In this document: positions 11,462 to 21,309 of the stretch, piece after piece | Layout of the letters: every line of letters begins with the position of its first letter | Numbering within the stretch: the stretch's first letter is position 1 | Assembly (NCBI GenBank): GCA_947462335.1 | Contig: OX381719.1 | Coordinates: 67,197,534-67,261,533, forward strand | Source: Harmothoe impar | Taxonomy: Eukaryota; Annelida; Polychaeta; Phyllodocida; Polynoidae | Reading direction: 5' to 3' | DNA length: 64,000 nucleotides | Notes under the pieces: generated by a model | Told to the model about the DNA's origin: nothing | Seen by the model: only the letters and a program-made list of their open reading frames with translations | Databases searched by the model: none | Translations under genes and position numbers: made by a program

Positions 11462-12023
11462 CAGTCAACCCCCTCCTAATGGCCACCACTCCAATGCAGC
11501 AACCCTGCCATTAAGGCCATTTTTGGAAAGTGCCAACTGTATTTCCCTTAATTTTAACGCAAGAATCTCCCTGTAGTACCGCCACCCCTCTAATGCGGCC
11601 TTGCTCTGTGGACACTTTGTATGCGGGTCTTGATTTCAGAAAGAATGAATGTGGATAATTTTTTTATTTGAATGTGTTTTCAGGTGACCTACCATACATG
11701 CCTAGCAGAGTGCATGAACAATGTACTAAGCACTGAGTGGAAGGTGTCAGGGCCCAGCTTAGTGGTAGCGGGGGGGGGGGAGGGTACAGGGCTCATAGCT
11801 TTAACACCATGCCGACTTCTTGTTGAACAGACAATGCCCTACTAAGAATCAATTCAGTAAGTCCACTATAGCAGCAAAATGAACAGATGTACCGGTAAGC
11901 TACTCACTTTAGTACAAAGGTCAATTTTACAAATCTCTATTGACTCCCTTTACTGCAGCCACTTCTTTTTTGTGGCCACTTTTAAAAACTCCCAAGGGTG
12001 TCTGTAATAGAGGGAGTCGACTG
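11462..12023. mobile_element. pogo/Tigger-like MITE with TA target duplication
   Basis: The element begins CAGTCAACCCCCTCCTAATG and its other end reads, reversed, CAGTCGACTCCCTCTATTAC. Each is flanked by TA (11460-11461 and 12024-12025), the target of Tc1/mariner-pogo transposons. CAGT-CRAC-CC-type ends followed by a TAATGGCC-like word are typical of Tigger/pogo families. Internal CCATTAAGGCC and TAATGCGGCC words are sub-terminal repeats. There is no DDE transposase ORF, so it is non-autonomous. Confidence 0.65.
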
Positions 12024-12618
12024 TAGCATGAATAACTAGAGCGTGACTGTCACCACCTGGTGGGCAGACGGGGGGGATTGACACCGCTACAAGGACACAA
12101 GATGGTAGAACTATGAGTCCTGTTGTCAGCAGGAATATTTATGCATGAAAAAGGAAAATTCACCCCTCTTAATTGTATTTTTCTGTAATAGAGTAATTAG
12201 CTAACTTTGAGCAGTTGATAAGTTGTGTTGAAGTACATTGAAGCTATTATAGTTTATAAATATAACTCCTTATGATGTGTATTGGAGAACATCTGAAAAT
12301 GCTAACCTTGTTGGTCACCACAAGGTTTTTTAACAATTTCACTTATCCTGCTGCACATACAGTTGTTATATGAACAGTATTAGTTACCACAGTACACTAG
12401 TGAGTCGTGCTGGGAGCATGTCCATTAGGCTTAGTTCATGATTCCACCACTAGGTGTCCGCACAGTGGTGTTCTCCCCCCCCCCCCTGAGTAAAGTCAAT
12501 GTGTGACTAGAGCAGCAGGACCAGCAGCATAGCAGGTGGGTGCTACCCTGACTAGATACGTATAGTACCAGGGTTTGAAATACTCCCCAAGGTATTCATG
12601 TAACCAGCCCTAAGTTAT
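12024..12618. other. Intergenic, nothing recognised
   Basis: AT-rich sequence with a C-run at 12475-12486. No ORF, RNA gene or repeat was recognised apart from the MITE edge on the left and the minisatellite edge on the right. Confidence 0.5.
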
Positions 12619-13040
12619 CCAGGTAGATGTTTACAAGTCTGTCAGGTACCCAGGTAGGTGTTAACAAGTCTATAAGGTATCCAGGTAGGTGTTTACAAGT
12701 CTATAAGTTATCCAGGTAGGTGTTTACAAGTCTGTCAGGTATCCAGGTAGGTGTTTACAAGTCTATAAGGTATCCAGGTAGGTGTTTACAAGTCTATAAG
12801 GTATCCAGGTAGGTGTTTACAAGTCTATAAGGTATCCAGGTAGGTGTTTACAAGTCTATAAGGTACCCAGGTAGGTGTTTACAAGTCTGTCAGGTATCCA
12901 GGTAGATGTTTACAAGTCTGTCAGGTACCCAGGTAGGTGTTTACAAGTCTGTCAGGTAACCAGGTAGGTGTTTACAAGTCTGTCAGGTATCCAGGTAGGT
13001 GTTTACAAGTCTATAAGGTATCCAGGTAGGTGTTTACAAG
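12619..13040. repeat. 31-bp minisatellite, 13 full units plus a partial
   Basis: Units have the form CCAGGTAGGTGTTTACAAG followed by TCTATAAGGTAT or TCTGTCAGGTAT. Thirteen units of exactly 31 bp run from 12619 to 13021, and a 19-bp partial unit follows. The alternative halves TATAAGG and TGTCAGG are mixed irregularly along the array. There are no unique spacers between units, so this is not a CRISPR array. Confidence 0.95.
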
Positions 13041-13215
13041 TTTCAAATGTATGTCATTGGTTCAGGTGAAGGACAGGTATGAACAGATCCAGGTATATCA
13101 GACTTGGATTCTAGAATTTAATTTTCCACCTTTATTTACAATTTATATTATTCAAAGTATGTCATATACATAATAACTGTAAACATTTGTTTCATCAATT
13201 CTTCAAGTGACTTTT

Positions 13216-13670
13216 GACACTTACTTCTCTATTTACTTTCTCACACACTCATCCACCCACTAACTCACGCTAGTTACTCTAATATATTCTTTTTTCGGAG
13301 TACTTGAGTGACAGATTCAATAAGTAGCTTTTACTTGCTCACTCATGCATGCACTCATGCATGCACTTATTTAATAACTTACTTACTAATCTACTCACTA
13401 CCTCACTCCCTAACTCACTCACACACTCACTCACTCACACATGCACTCAATCACTTTCTTCTGTACCCACTCACTAAAATATACACTCATTCATTCACCT
13501 CATAGCTCACTTGCTCACTACATCATTTATGTACTTACTTATAAACTCATTCACTTGTTCACACACACACATGCACAGGCACTCCATTGTTCACTCACTT
13601 ACTCACACACTAACTCATGGATATTTATTCACTCACTCACCACCTGATTTACTCGATTATCCAGGCACTA
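13216..13670. repeat. Degenerate (CACT/CTCA)n microsatellite
   Basis: The plus strand is dominated by imperfect ACTCACTC-type tetramers with interspersed ATGCATGCACTC and CACACACACA words. Open frames through it (rich in His, Ser, Leu and Thr) are a by-product of the repeat. An (AAT)n run follows at about 13744-13762. Confidence 0.85.
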
Positions 13671-14152
13671 ACTTCCTCACTCATGGATGGAATTACTTGA
13701 TCATCAACATCTTAATACCCCGAGCACCCCTACGGTCCTCCAATAATGATAATAATAATACATATTTCATTTTACTGTTCTCAAATGCTATAAACTCTCT
13801 CCTGACAGAGAAAGAGACGCCTTGTGTGTAAGCTAAACATTTTGATTTTTGTGTATTCATTGTTCATGAATGCAGCATGTGCCAGAAACTCACACTAATG
13901 CACCAGGACGTCCCTGCTGTTATGATTTAACAACCAATGGTCAGCACAATGCACCAATACAGCAGTGTCTAGTTACTTACCAGTGTGATTGTTGTCATAC
14001 TGATAGGCATTGGTGCATGGTTTTGGTGCTTCATGTTGACAATAATGATAGCATCCTTCAAAGGGACAAATATGATTATTATTTCCATTTAGCACAGACT
14101 TAAAGAACAAGGAAGAACACAGGACAACAGCCAACCTGTAGACTGATCTATA
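13671..14152. other. Upstream region of the BTB gene
   Basis: No ORF of note. The sequence AAAGAACAAGGAAGAACACAGGACAACAGCCAACC just before 14153 is plausible 5' untranslated sequence, but no TATA box or initiator could be assigned. An upstream exon cannot be excluded. Confidence 0.35.
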
Positions 14153-15616
14153 ATGGCAATGGCCACCGACTGGCAGTCTGGTAAAACACTGTCTGCCAGC
14201 ATCTATTTCATGTTTGAGAATGAGATTGATACAGACATTACGTTCAGGTTCCCCAACACTACAGAGACCATCAAGGCACACCGCCTCATCCTGAAGGCAA
14301 GAAGTTGTGTGTTCTTCACCATGTTCCACAGTGAGCTGGGACAGCCAGGGGATGAAATGGAGATTTCAGACATAGAGCCTGATATCTTTATGGACTTCCT
14401 CAGGTATGACCATGGCGATTTATTTTTACTTTTGTTAACTCTAACACCCTTCTCAATCCCATAACAAATAGTTCATGATTCTTGAACATTGATAACATTA
14501 ATTGTTGGTGGTGTCTACTTACAAGGAACTCCAGACCAAGTTCCTTGTGTAATACACATATTATTATACGTTTACACATGCTCAATGCACTCAATGCCTT
14601 GTCAAATACCTAAGAAATATGTACCTTGTTTTAGATATCTCTACCTTGACGACACAGTTCTGACAACCACCAAGGCACTTCACATGGCATATTGTGCTGA
14701 GAAGTATGACGTCAAGGTGTTGAAGGCAAAGTGTATGGAGTTTCTGCTGGGCTCTGTGAATGAGCTGACATGGGCAGAGATCCTGGACCATGCAGTCTTC
14801 TTCAATGAGGCATCTCTCACCAAGGCCTGCTTACATTATTTAAGCTGCAGTAAAGGTTTAGAAACTCAGGGACTAGAGGAGTATCACATCACCAGACAGA
14901 CAGTTGAGGTGATCCTGAATTATGACCAACTTTCCATGAGGGAGGTAGATATCTTCAAGTTCTGCCAGACATGGTCAGAGCAGGAATGTGAGGAAAAGGA
15001 TATTCCCGTAAATATGGCAAACAAACGTAACATGTTGGGTCCTCTCCTGAGGAAAATCCCCTTCTGCAGCATGAAACAAGAGGAGTTTGTGAGTGAGGTC
15101 TCGGGGAAGAACTTTCTGAATGGACAGGAGGAGTTACAGGTATTACGGTACCTTTGTGCTGCTGACAAATCTAACCCACCATTCCCATGTATGAAGCAGT
15201 GGGAGACCAAGGATCTCACAGTATCTGTAAAGTTACCGGATGTATGGGACACTAGTCAGGCTGGAGTGTACACCTTCTCCATAAAGTGCACAACACAGGG
15301 GTTCACACTTATAGGACTAACATTCACAGAACCTGGCTCGTTCCTGGTGTCCTATGGCTCCCTTATTGAGTGCCTAGAGGTGCAGCCAGAGACGCTGACT
15401 GTGTACCTGAAGGAAGCTGTATACATTGAGGCAGGGACCATGCTGAACATTCAAGATGCTCGCTTCGAGTACCCACACAAAGTCAACATGGACTTTCCCT
15501 TCTCTAGTTATGTAAATTCCAAGGATCCAGATCTCTACAAGAAACTTGACTTTGTCATCACCAAACACACTGACTTCAGCAAACCACCATTTGACACACT
15601 AGTAGTGAGGTTGTGA
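14153..15616 (+). CDS. BTB/POZ-BACK domain protein (BTBD1/2/3/6-like), two exons
   Basis: Two exons encode about 410 residues. Exon 1 (14153-14403) starts at ATG and ends CAG|GTATGA. The intron 14404-14634 ends TTGTTTTAG, and exon 2 (14635-15616) restores the frame across an AG|A arginine codon. Residues ~10-125 form a BTB fold: a DI.F..P. strand, KAHRLIL.ARS, F..MF, then FLRYLY.D and a YDVKVL.A.CM.FL helix. A BACK region follows (about 130-265), including RKIPFCSM..EEF, the pattern of BTBD1/2/3/6 proteins. The last ~135 residues are where these proteins have a PHR domain; this one is only weakly similar. Such proteins act as CUL3 E3-ligase adaptors, so substrate recruitment for ubiquitination is inferred. 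It is the only ordinary host gene seen here. Reading through the intron would hit a stop at 14462. Confidence 0.82.
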
Positions 15617-15754
15617 AATTCATAGAATGCTCTCACAGAAATTACAATCCTGCTACGCTAATACTCTGGTCATACTTTGTTTCACTGGGTTTATATTTTT
15701 TGCTATATTCAGGGAAATGAAAAATCTGCAAAATTCTTGTATGCTACACAGTGG

Positions 15755-15760
15755 AATAAA
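15755..15760 (+). terminator. Candidate poly(A) signal of the BTB gene
   Basis: AATAAA lies 139 bp after the BTB stop codon. It is the first canonical hexamer downstream on the coding strand. No GU-rich element was assessed, so use is inferred. Confidence 0.4.
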
Positions 15761-17460
15761 TACCCATGAATTGGTCTTTTTTGCCACCTCAGCAAAAATG
15801 TACACCCGTGAATATAAGTACTTTCACAGTAGTTGCTTGTCAGGGCTTGGGACAATATTTTCATTGCTATTGAAATCCATGTAAACATTATGGGTCCCTT
15901 AAAACACCACCAAATTAAAACTTTCGACAAACCTTGTTCAACTCAGTACCTGGAAATAATTTCTTTTGAGTAAGATAATGCATGGCCCCATGCCACAATA
16001 ACTGTCCTACATAGTGACAAGGATCACAGGTTCAGCAGAAGAGTAAAGCAGCTGGTAGATAGGGTTAGACAGTCAGAATTATGCTGAGGCATATCTCAAA
16101 ATATTAAAGCAAAAGCTGGAAGAATGAATGCCTAATGAAAATTGTTACATCTCTATGTTTAATGGATTGAGATGCAGGTTTCCCTACATGTATCACATGC
16201 TAATACGGCTGAACATGTTAACATGTTTACTGTGTGAACAAACCTTACTGATTTCTCATCATTGGAAAACTCTTGACTCTTGCATATTACTATTACAATT
16301 TACTGGTAGTTGCTCAAACATATGATACTAACAACTCATGTAATACGGCAAATCTTAGATTATTTAAGTTCATCGGACTTGGTTATAATGTAACCTACTA
16401 GTATACTGTGTTGCAAGAACATGTAGACAAGTTCTCAACTTATTTATTACAATAAAAGCATGTTGATGATTTGGTCAGTCCTGTATTCTGAGGTGAGATT
16501 ACCAATAAAACTTTTTAAAACTCAAAATTGAAGTTCATCAATTACTGTCTTTGCAAAGGCCCCAAATTTGTAATGAAGTCAACACTGTATAGTTATTTGC
16601 TGGTGCTACTGCCAATCTAGTAATGCTAGATGACATTGACCCAGCTAATAGAATCAGTACCACAGCCAAAACTATTAACATCAAAAAACCCTCTCCAATT
16701 CCACATATTGCAGTAAGAAGGGAAAACATGACTTAAGGAATACGGAAAGAAAACTATTATTCTGTTACTTTTAAATTGTAGTGTATAGCAAAAGGGCCTA
16801 AGGAGGGGGAAAGGACCCTTCTCTACTGCAAAGCAAGTAGGTTATATCTGTCTTTAAACAAACTATGTTGAGAGTTAAAATAACCCCTTACCTTTTGTCT
16901 TACAGGATGAATTAATGATCATATATGGACAACTTTTTATCATTTTTATACATTTTTCTATATCCTTATGATCAGTAATGGCAGTTACTATACTCTATGA
17001 TAATAGTGGAACACTGCACATATCAGTTAGATGAAGAAATATATTCATAATCAAGATATTTAATGATGAAATTACTTGCCACATGTGGCCACCTTGGAGT
17101 GTGTGCCTATTGAATATACCCTAGTGGGACTAACATTCCCTGTCATTGTTACTCTCCTTCCAAAACCGGAGATAAAGCATTCCTTGAAACCAACAGTCTT
17201 CTGAATCCAAGACTAGGTAGTATCAGGTAAGCAAGTAAGTATTATTTTATTGTTTATACTAAGAATATCACAGAAGTCCACAGACCCGTATTTCCTGGGG
17301 GGTCGTATAAGTATATCAAATCTTTTATAAATATGTGTAAATAGAGAGGCAACAAACATTTATCTTCCATAGATTTATTATTTTGATTCAATCACACACA
17401 GTCAAAATATGTTGGAATGAACATGATTTCTCTTAAATCTTCTCTGGCTTCAAGCTGCGG
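15761..17460. other. Intergenic, nothing recognised
   Basis: AT-rich DNA without ORFs of credible coding character. A 63-codon minus-strand frame at 16538-16729 is hydrophobic but has no other support. Another AATAAA lies near 16451. Confidence 0.45.
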
Positions 17461-17690
17461 GTCCTGGTGAGACTCACTGCTAGGTCCATCAAAGGTGAAA
17501 TCCACAAGAATGTGAGGAACCTACACAGACATGATGGTTGGACTGGTATCAGCACCATGGATCAGATCACCAAGAAGGAAGGTAAGAACCTCAGATCTTT
17601 TTCCACCCCAAAAAGATTGGGGCAAAAAGTTCAAACTCATCAGAGAACTGATAATCAATGGGAAGCCCTACCACCACCACAAAGTAGCTA
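17461..17690 (+). pseudogene. Fragment of a LINE ORF1 (RRM-like region)
   Basis: The translated stretch GIKGEI/SIKGEIHKNVRNL...DGWTGIS followed by a D-x-I/L-T motif matches residues ~193-225 of the LINE ORF1 protein at 49642, which reads GIKGEIYRNVKNL...DDWIGVS. There is no in-frame ATG where the homology begins, and it ends after about 75 codons in frameshifted sequence (GPKKIGAKSSNSSEN-like traces persist). It is a decayed piece of the same or a sister LINE family. The NADAR part is not present here. Confidence 0.65.
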
Positions 17691-17742
17691 TGTTATTCCT
17701 TTTCTCTTGATTATTTTCCCACTGTCAAGGCACCTGATATGA

Positions 17743-18536
17743 TATTTCTTTATTGATATTCCTGCTAAGTAGATGACAACAAGTACATGTTACAGGTACT
17801 TTAGATTTTTACCTGGAATTAATTGCCATAAAGCTGAGTGGAGGTTCTTTGGCCAAATTACTTTTGTCAACTGAAGACATGTCTCCCCCATCTACAAGGT
17901 AGTCCAATATAGCTGCAAGGAATGTACAGGTGGCATGATTGTTCTCTAGGATAAGCGGTTGCTAAGCAATAGCAGATTTGCATGGTAACCTGGTCAATAA
18001 ACCAAATAGAAGCCTATGGAGTATTTTGATTCCATGATAAGACCATTCAGAATAGGCTGTTTTTACCCTAAGTCAGCCAAAATACACCTTTGGGAAAGAA
18101 CCAGTTATATTGAAATTGTCATCAATGGCTGGACTGGCATGAGTGCATGTATTGTATATGGACATCTTATGACTAGCAGTAGAGAAGAAAACTAAATGCA
18201 TTAAATCAAGGAGGCAAACTCTGTGCTGCATCTCAAATTAATTTAACTGTTTTGCAACCTTTCAATGCAAAGATATATGATCTATAGTGAGCACTAAATA
18301 TATATCATAGACATTTGGTATGGAGGACTAATATAATCTTCTATTGACTTCATCAAGGGCTCTACCCCCGAAGCCCTGTTTTTGCTTTTCCCCCCATATG
18401 TCTATACACTACAGAAGTAAACCTATAGTAGAAAGGGAGGATTCCAGGGGGAGAGGGCTTGGCTGGGCTGGTCAGACGATTCCAAGGCAAGTTATTGGGG
18501 GGGGGTCCTACAGGAGAGAATTTGTGGGTGAAATGA
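17743..18536. other. Intergenic, nothing firm
   Basis: No gene is seen. One GGTTGCTAAGCAAT word (17957-17970) resembles the palindromic GTTGCTAAGCAAC at 59268. A G9 run lies near 18498. Confidence 0.4.
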
Positions 18537-18766
18537 GTGTGAGGGACACAGTTTCTCCGAAAATGACGTATTCGGAGACACCGGGACTCGAACCCGGGGC
18601 CTTCCGCTTGCCAAGCGACTGCTCTACCACTGAGCTACATCCCCTTGTCCTATCAGATAAACCGTGTCTCACGTTACTGGATCGGTATGGCACAGAGGGA
18701 AGCGGATTACCCGAGTGATACCCCCTTGCGGGTTTACCACCAGGGTACGAGGAATCCGTGCCCCTA
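18537..18766 (-). repeat. Duplicated tRNA cassette, copy 1
   Basis: This ~230-bp block, from GTGTGAGGGACACAG to GAATCCGTGCCCCTACA, is repeated almost identically at 19228-19456. It includes a tRNA gene with about 120 bp of conserved 5' flank and 36 bp of 3' flank, so whole gene cassettes were duplicated, not just the tRNA body. The 460 bp between the copies is unique and GC-richer than its surroundings. Confidence 0.85.
18573..18644 (-). tRNA. tRNA-Ala-like gene, anticodon GGC
   Basis: The 72-nt minus-strand sequence folds as a cloverleaf. The acceptor is GGGGATG/TGTCTCC with a G3:U70 pair (the alanine identity element), the D arm is GCTC-AGTGGTA-GAGC, the anticodon arm is GTCGC-TTGGCAA-GCGGA (outermost pair G-A, next U-G), and the T arm is CCGGG-TTCGAGT-CCCGG. 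The A box (TAGCTCAGTGGTAGAGC) and B box (GGTTCGAGTCC) are good pol III promoters, and a TTTT terminator follows at 18560-18563. No intron. Anticodon 34-36 reads GGC. Eukaryotic alanine tRNAs normally have AGC, TGC or CGC, so either this is a variant gene or a pseudogene with an altered first anticodon base. Confidence 0.85.
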
Positions 18767-19227
18767 CACTGCCCCCACCAGCTTCCATCACGTCCTCTAT
18801 ATTCGGATTTTCCGGGGGGTTACCAACCTGGGCTTTCCCTCCCTCTGAGAAGGGGCTTTATCAAGCAGTCACAGAGAGTCCCAGCCCCCGGAGTATATAG
18901 AGGCATCTAGAACCAGGCATTCTCACCGACTGGAGACCGAAGGTCCCAATGGGGCTTTATCAAGCAGTTGTTGAGATACCCTGACTTCCCAGTGATGGAA
19001 GTTTTCCACACCATACCGATTCAGCCAATCATTGTTGTAACCAAGTCTCTAACTGCATAACCAACTTCACGTACTAGGACTCGGTTGCTCCCAGTCCGGC
19101 GAAGGTCCCATTCCTGGGACCATCTGGGGCTGACGCTGTTTCCAAGGTCACCAAGCCCTAGCAAGTTAGAACGCTTCCTGCCGACTTCCCAACATTTTCT
19201 CCGAGTGCGCTTGGTGTCTGCGCCAGT

Positions 19228-19456
19228 GTGAGGGACACGGTTTCTCCGAAAATGACGTATTCGGAGACACCGGGACTCGAACCCGGGGCCTTCCGCTTGC
19301 CAAGCGACTGCTCTACCACTGAGCTACATCCCCTTGTCCTATCAGATAGACCGTGTCTCATGTTACTGGATCGGTATGGCACAGAGGGAAGTGGATTACC
19401 CGAGTGATACCCCCTTGCGGATTTACCACCAGGGTACGGGGAATCCGTGCCCCTAC
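19228..19456 (-). repeat. Duplicated tRNA cassette, copy 2
   Basis: This is a near-identical copy of 18537-18766 with only a few substitutions (for example GACACGG for GACACAG, and ATTTACC for GTTTACC). Same orientation, so the pair is a direct repeat with a start-to-start distance of about 690 bp. Confidence 0.85.
19262..19333 (-). tRNA. tRNA-Ala-like gene, anticodon GGC (second copy)
   Basis: Base-for-base the same 72-nt tRNA as the copy at 18573-18644, including G3:U70, the TTGGCAA anticodon loop and intact A and B boxes, again with TTTT just downstream. Identity of the tRNA body while the flanks have begun to differ fits either recent duplication or selection on the gene. Confidence 0.85.
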
Positions 19457-19956
19457 ATGAGTATACCTTATATAATCAGTCAATAATGTTATCTTGGAAA
19501 TTTGATTTGCCTGCCTTTGTCATGATTAATGTAGTATAAGTATACATCCAACTCATGACACCAATTGGCATTTTGTATAACAGAGACAAATAATCTGAAT
19601 CAATTACAAAAGATTATAATTGATGGAGAAATCATAGTATAGAAGCATTGCACCAAAATAGAGAGAAAAACCTTCATAAAACAGTGCCTGAAAACTGAAA
19701 GAAATGTTGGCACATTTGTTCATAGTCTTAGCAATGCCAGGGTGAGCTGATGGCTTAAAAATGTGTCCGAGTTCTCCTTTACAGCCCACATTTCTTCTAC
19801 ATAAAACTAAAACTACATACAATATATAATCATTAGTGAAGTCATAGAAAATGTCTAATGGTTTCTGTTTAAAGTTGACACTTACTGTCATTTGACTTTT
19901 TATCCAACTATTACCATATCCTACAAAGACCAAAGGGCATAGGACACAACAGAATT
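19457..19956. other. Intergenic, nothing recognised
   Basis: AT-rich. The minus-strand frame at 19604-19933 has no recognisable domain. The DIRS-like element's 3' truncation point lies at about 19955. Confidence 0.4.
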
Positions 19957-21306
19957 TCAGTGATCCTTAAACAGTAACACATCATTTATTGAAGCATATT
20001 TCCACCATTCTAGATCCTCCTGGAATGACGCGGATGAAGTCACATAACGCTTCTTCGCGCTGAACACACGTAGCATAGACACCACCCTGTGGGAAAATGT
20101 CCTACCCCCCCGGACTAAAGTAGAGCAGTGGCTTAGCACACCACATAAGCGCTGGAGTTGGCGTTTTGTTGCCCTGCGGCGACCAGCAAAAAATGCCAAC
20201 TCAACATCTAACTTGTCCAACTTGTCCTGGGGGAGTCGTAGCGACATCTCTAGCGAATCCAGTTCCACCCCTAAATAACGCTGAATCTGCGCGGGGGACT
20301 GCACCTTCTTGTACGAGATATAGAAGCCCAACGAGCGAAGTGTCTGGTGTAGAAAAAGCTGTGCTTCCTTGCACTGCTCGTACGTGTCGGCCATTAAAAG
20401 AAAATCATCTAGGTAGTTGACACAGAAATAACCGTAAGCATTAACATAACGAGCGACCGCATCTGATATGCTATTGAAGATGTGCGGCGCCACTCTAGTA
20501 CCAAAACTCATAAAATTGTCCTGAATAAACTGGTCTTGTCCATTGACATTCCAAACCAGACCTTGGAGCTCTCTATCACAAGGCCGTACCAATACCGTAC
20601 GGTACGCGCTTCCCAGATCTGAGACGGCCATGAAGCAGCCCGGGGTCATGTGATCTGAAACAGTGTCAATGGAGTTGTAACTAAATGACTTGAATGTAGT
20701 GTCCATGTAATTGTTAATGCTTAGAAGAGATGGACGGCTTGCATCTGTGATAGGCCTATAACCTCCCGATGATTTGTGAACTGCTCCCATCGCGTGCACA
20801 CAATGTGGCGGCTTGTCCACTATTGTTAACTTCCCACTCTCCAATTCGGTGCACATGATCTCGTTGATGGCCTCAAAAGCGTCTATTGTCGCCGAGCTAT
20901 AATTTAAGCAGAAATAACTGTCTATCGCGACACCCGGGTCTGTTAACTTAAAACCATGGCAAACACCGTCCAACAAAAAATGGGAATTGGGGTCCCAGTT
21001 ACCACGGCCATAGACTTCTGAAGGGCCACCCGACAACATTTCCCGCCAACCATTTAACTTAAACTGTGAACGGACACTGCTCAGGAAATGAGGGGCAGAG
21101 GAGTCCCATAAAGGGGTGTAATTACTATAATTATCCAACAACTCCTCTATACTAGCCGTGCACATAAGGTCCCCATAACTACTAGGGTACAAAGAGTCCA
21201 GGTCATAATAATAATCACAGTCCTGACTAAAAACAGCTGGGAGCACTGGTGAAGCTACGGTGCTCGTACACGAGAAGTTTATCGTCCTATCCGCAGACGC
21301 GGGCAT
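19957..21306 (-). CDS. DIRS/Ngaro-type reverse transcriptase (3'-truncated pol)
   Basis: A 449-codon uninterrupted minus-strand ORF starts at ATG (21306). Its middle shows reverse transcriptase motifs: a SDLGSAYRTVLV strand (motif A region), FMSFGTRVAPHIFN (motif B region), and the catalytic YLDDFLLMA (motif C), followed by LGFYIS..K and YLGVELDS. This spacing and the VAPHIF/LDD forms are those of tyrosine-recombinase retroelements (DIRS and Ngaro) and their relatives. The RT copies element RNA into cDNA. The ORF stops at 19957 just as an RNase H domain would begin, and no tyrosine recombinase follows, so the element is truncated here and is not autonomous. It lies directly after a gag-like region on the same strand and overlaps the end of its zinc-knuckle frame. 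Confidence 0.75.
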   Translation of the reverse strand: MPASADRTINFSCTSTVASPVLPAVFSQDCDYYYDLDSLYPSSYGDLMCTASIEELLDNYSNYTPLWDSSAPHFLSSVRSQFKLNGWREMLSGGPSEVYGRGNWDPNSHFLLDGVCHGFKLTDPGVAIDSYFCLNYSSATIDAFEAINEIMCTELESGKLTIVDKPPHCVHAMGAVHKSSGGYRPITDASRPSLLSINNYMDTTFKSFSYNSIDTVSDHMTPGCFMAVSDLGSAYRTVLVRPCDRELQGLVWNVNGQDQFIQDNFMSFGTRVAPHIFNSISDAVARYVNAYGYFCVNYLDDFLLMADTYEQCKEAQLFLHQTLRSLGFYISYKKVQSPAQIQRYLGVELDSLEMSLRLPQDKLDKLDVELAFFAGRRRATKRQLQRLCGVLSHCSTLVRGGRTFSHRVVSMLRVFSAKKRYVTSSASFQEDLEWWKYASINDVLLFKDH

Positions 21307-21309
21307 CTC

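Noticed and set aside
12619..13040. CRISPR-like regular array
   Set aside because: Units are contiguous 31-bp tandem repeats with no unique spacers, and the genome is eukaryotic.
13308..13831. His/Ser/Thr-rich ORFs upstream of the BTB gene
   Set aside because: By-product of the degenerate CACT microsatellite.
14489..14634. BTB coding region extending upstream of 14635 in the same frame
   Set aside because: That stretch is the intron; it has no ATG start, and the splice junction at 14403/14635 joins two halves of a BTB fold in frame.
16538..16729. Hydrophobic 63-residue minus-strand ORF as a membrane peptide gene
   Set aside because: No homologue recognised, AT-rich surroundings, no promoter or neighbouring signal.
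18344..18900. Protein-like ORFs across the tRNA cassettes
   Set aside because: They are readings of the tRNA gene and its flanks in unrelated frames.
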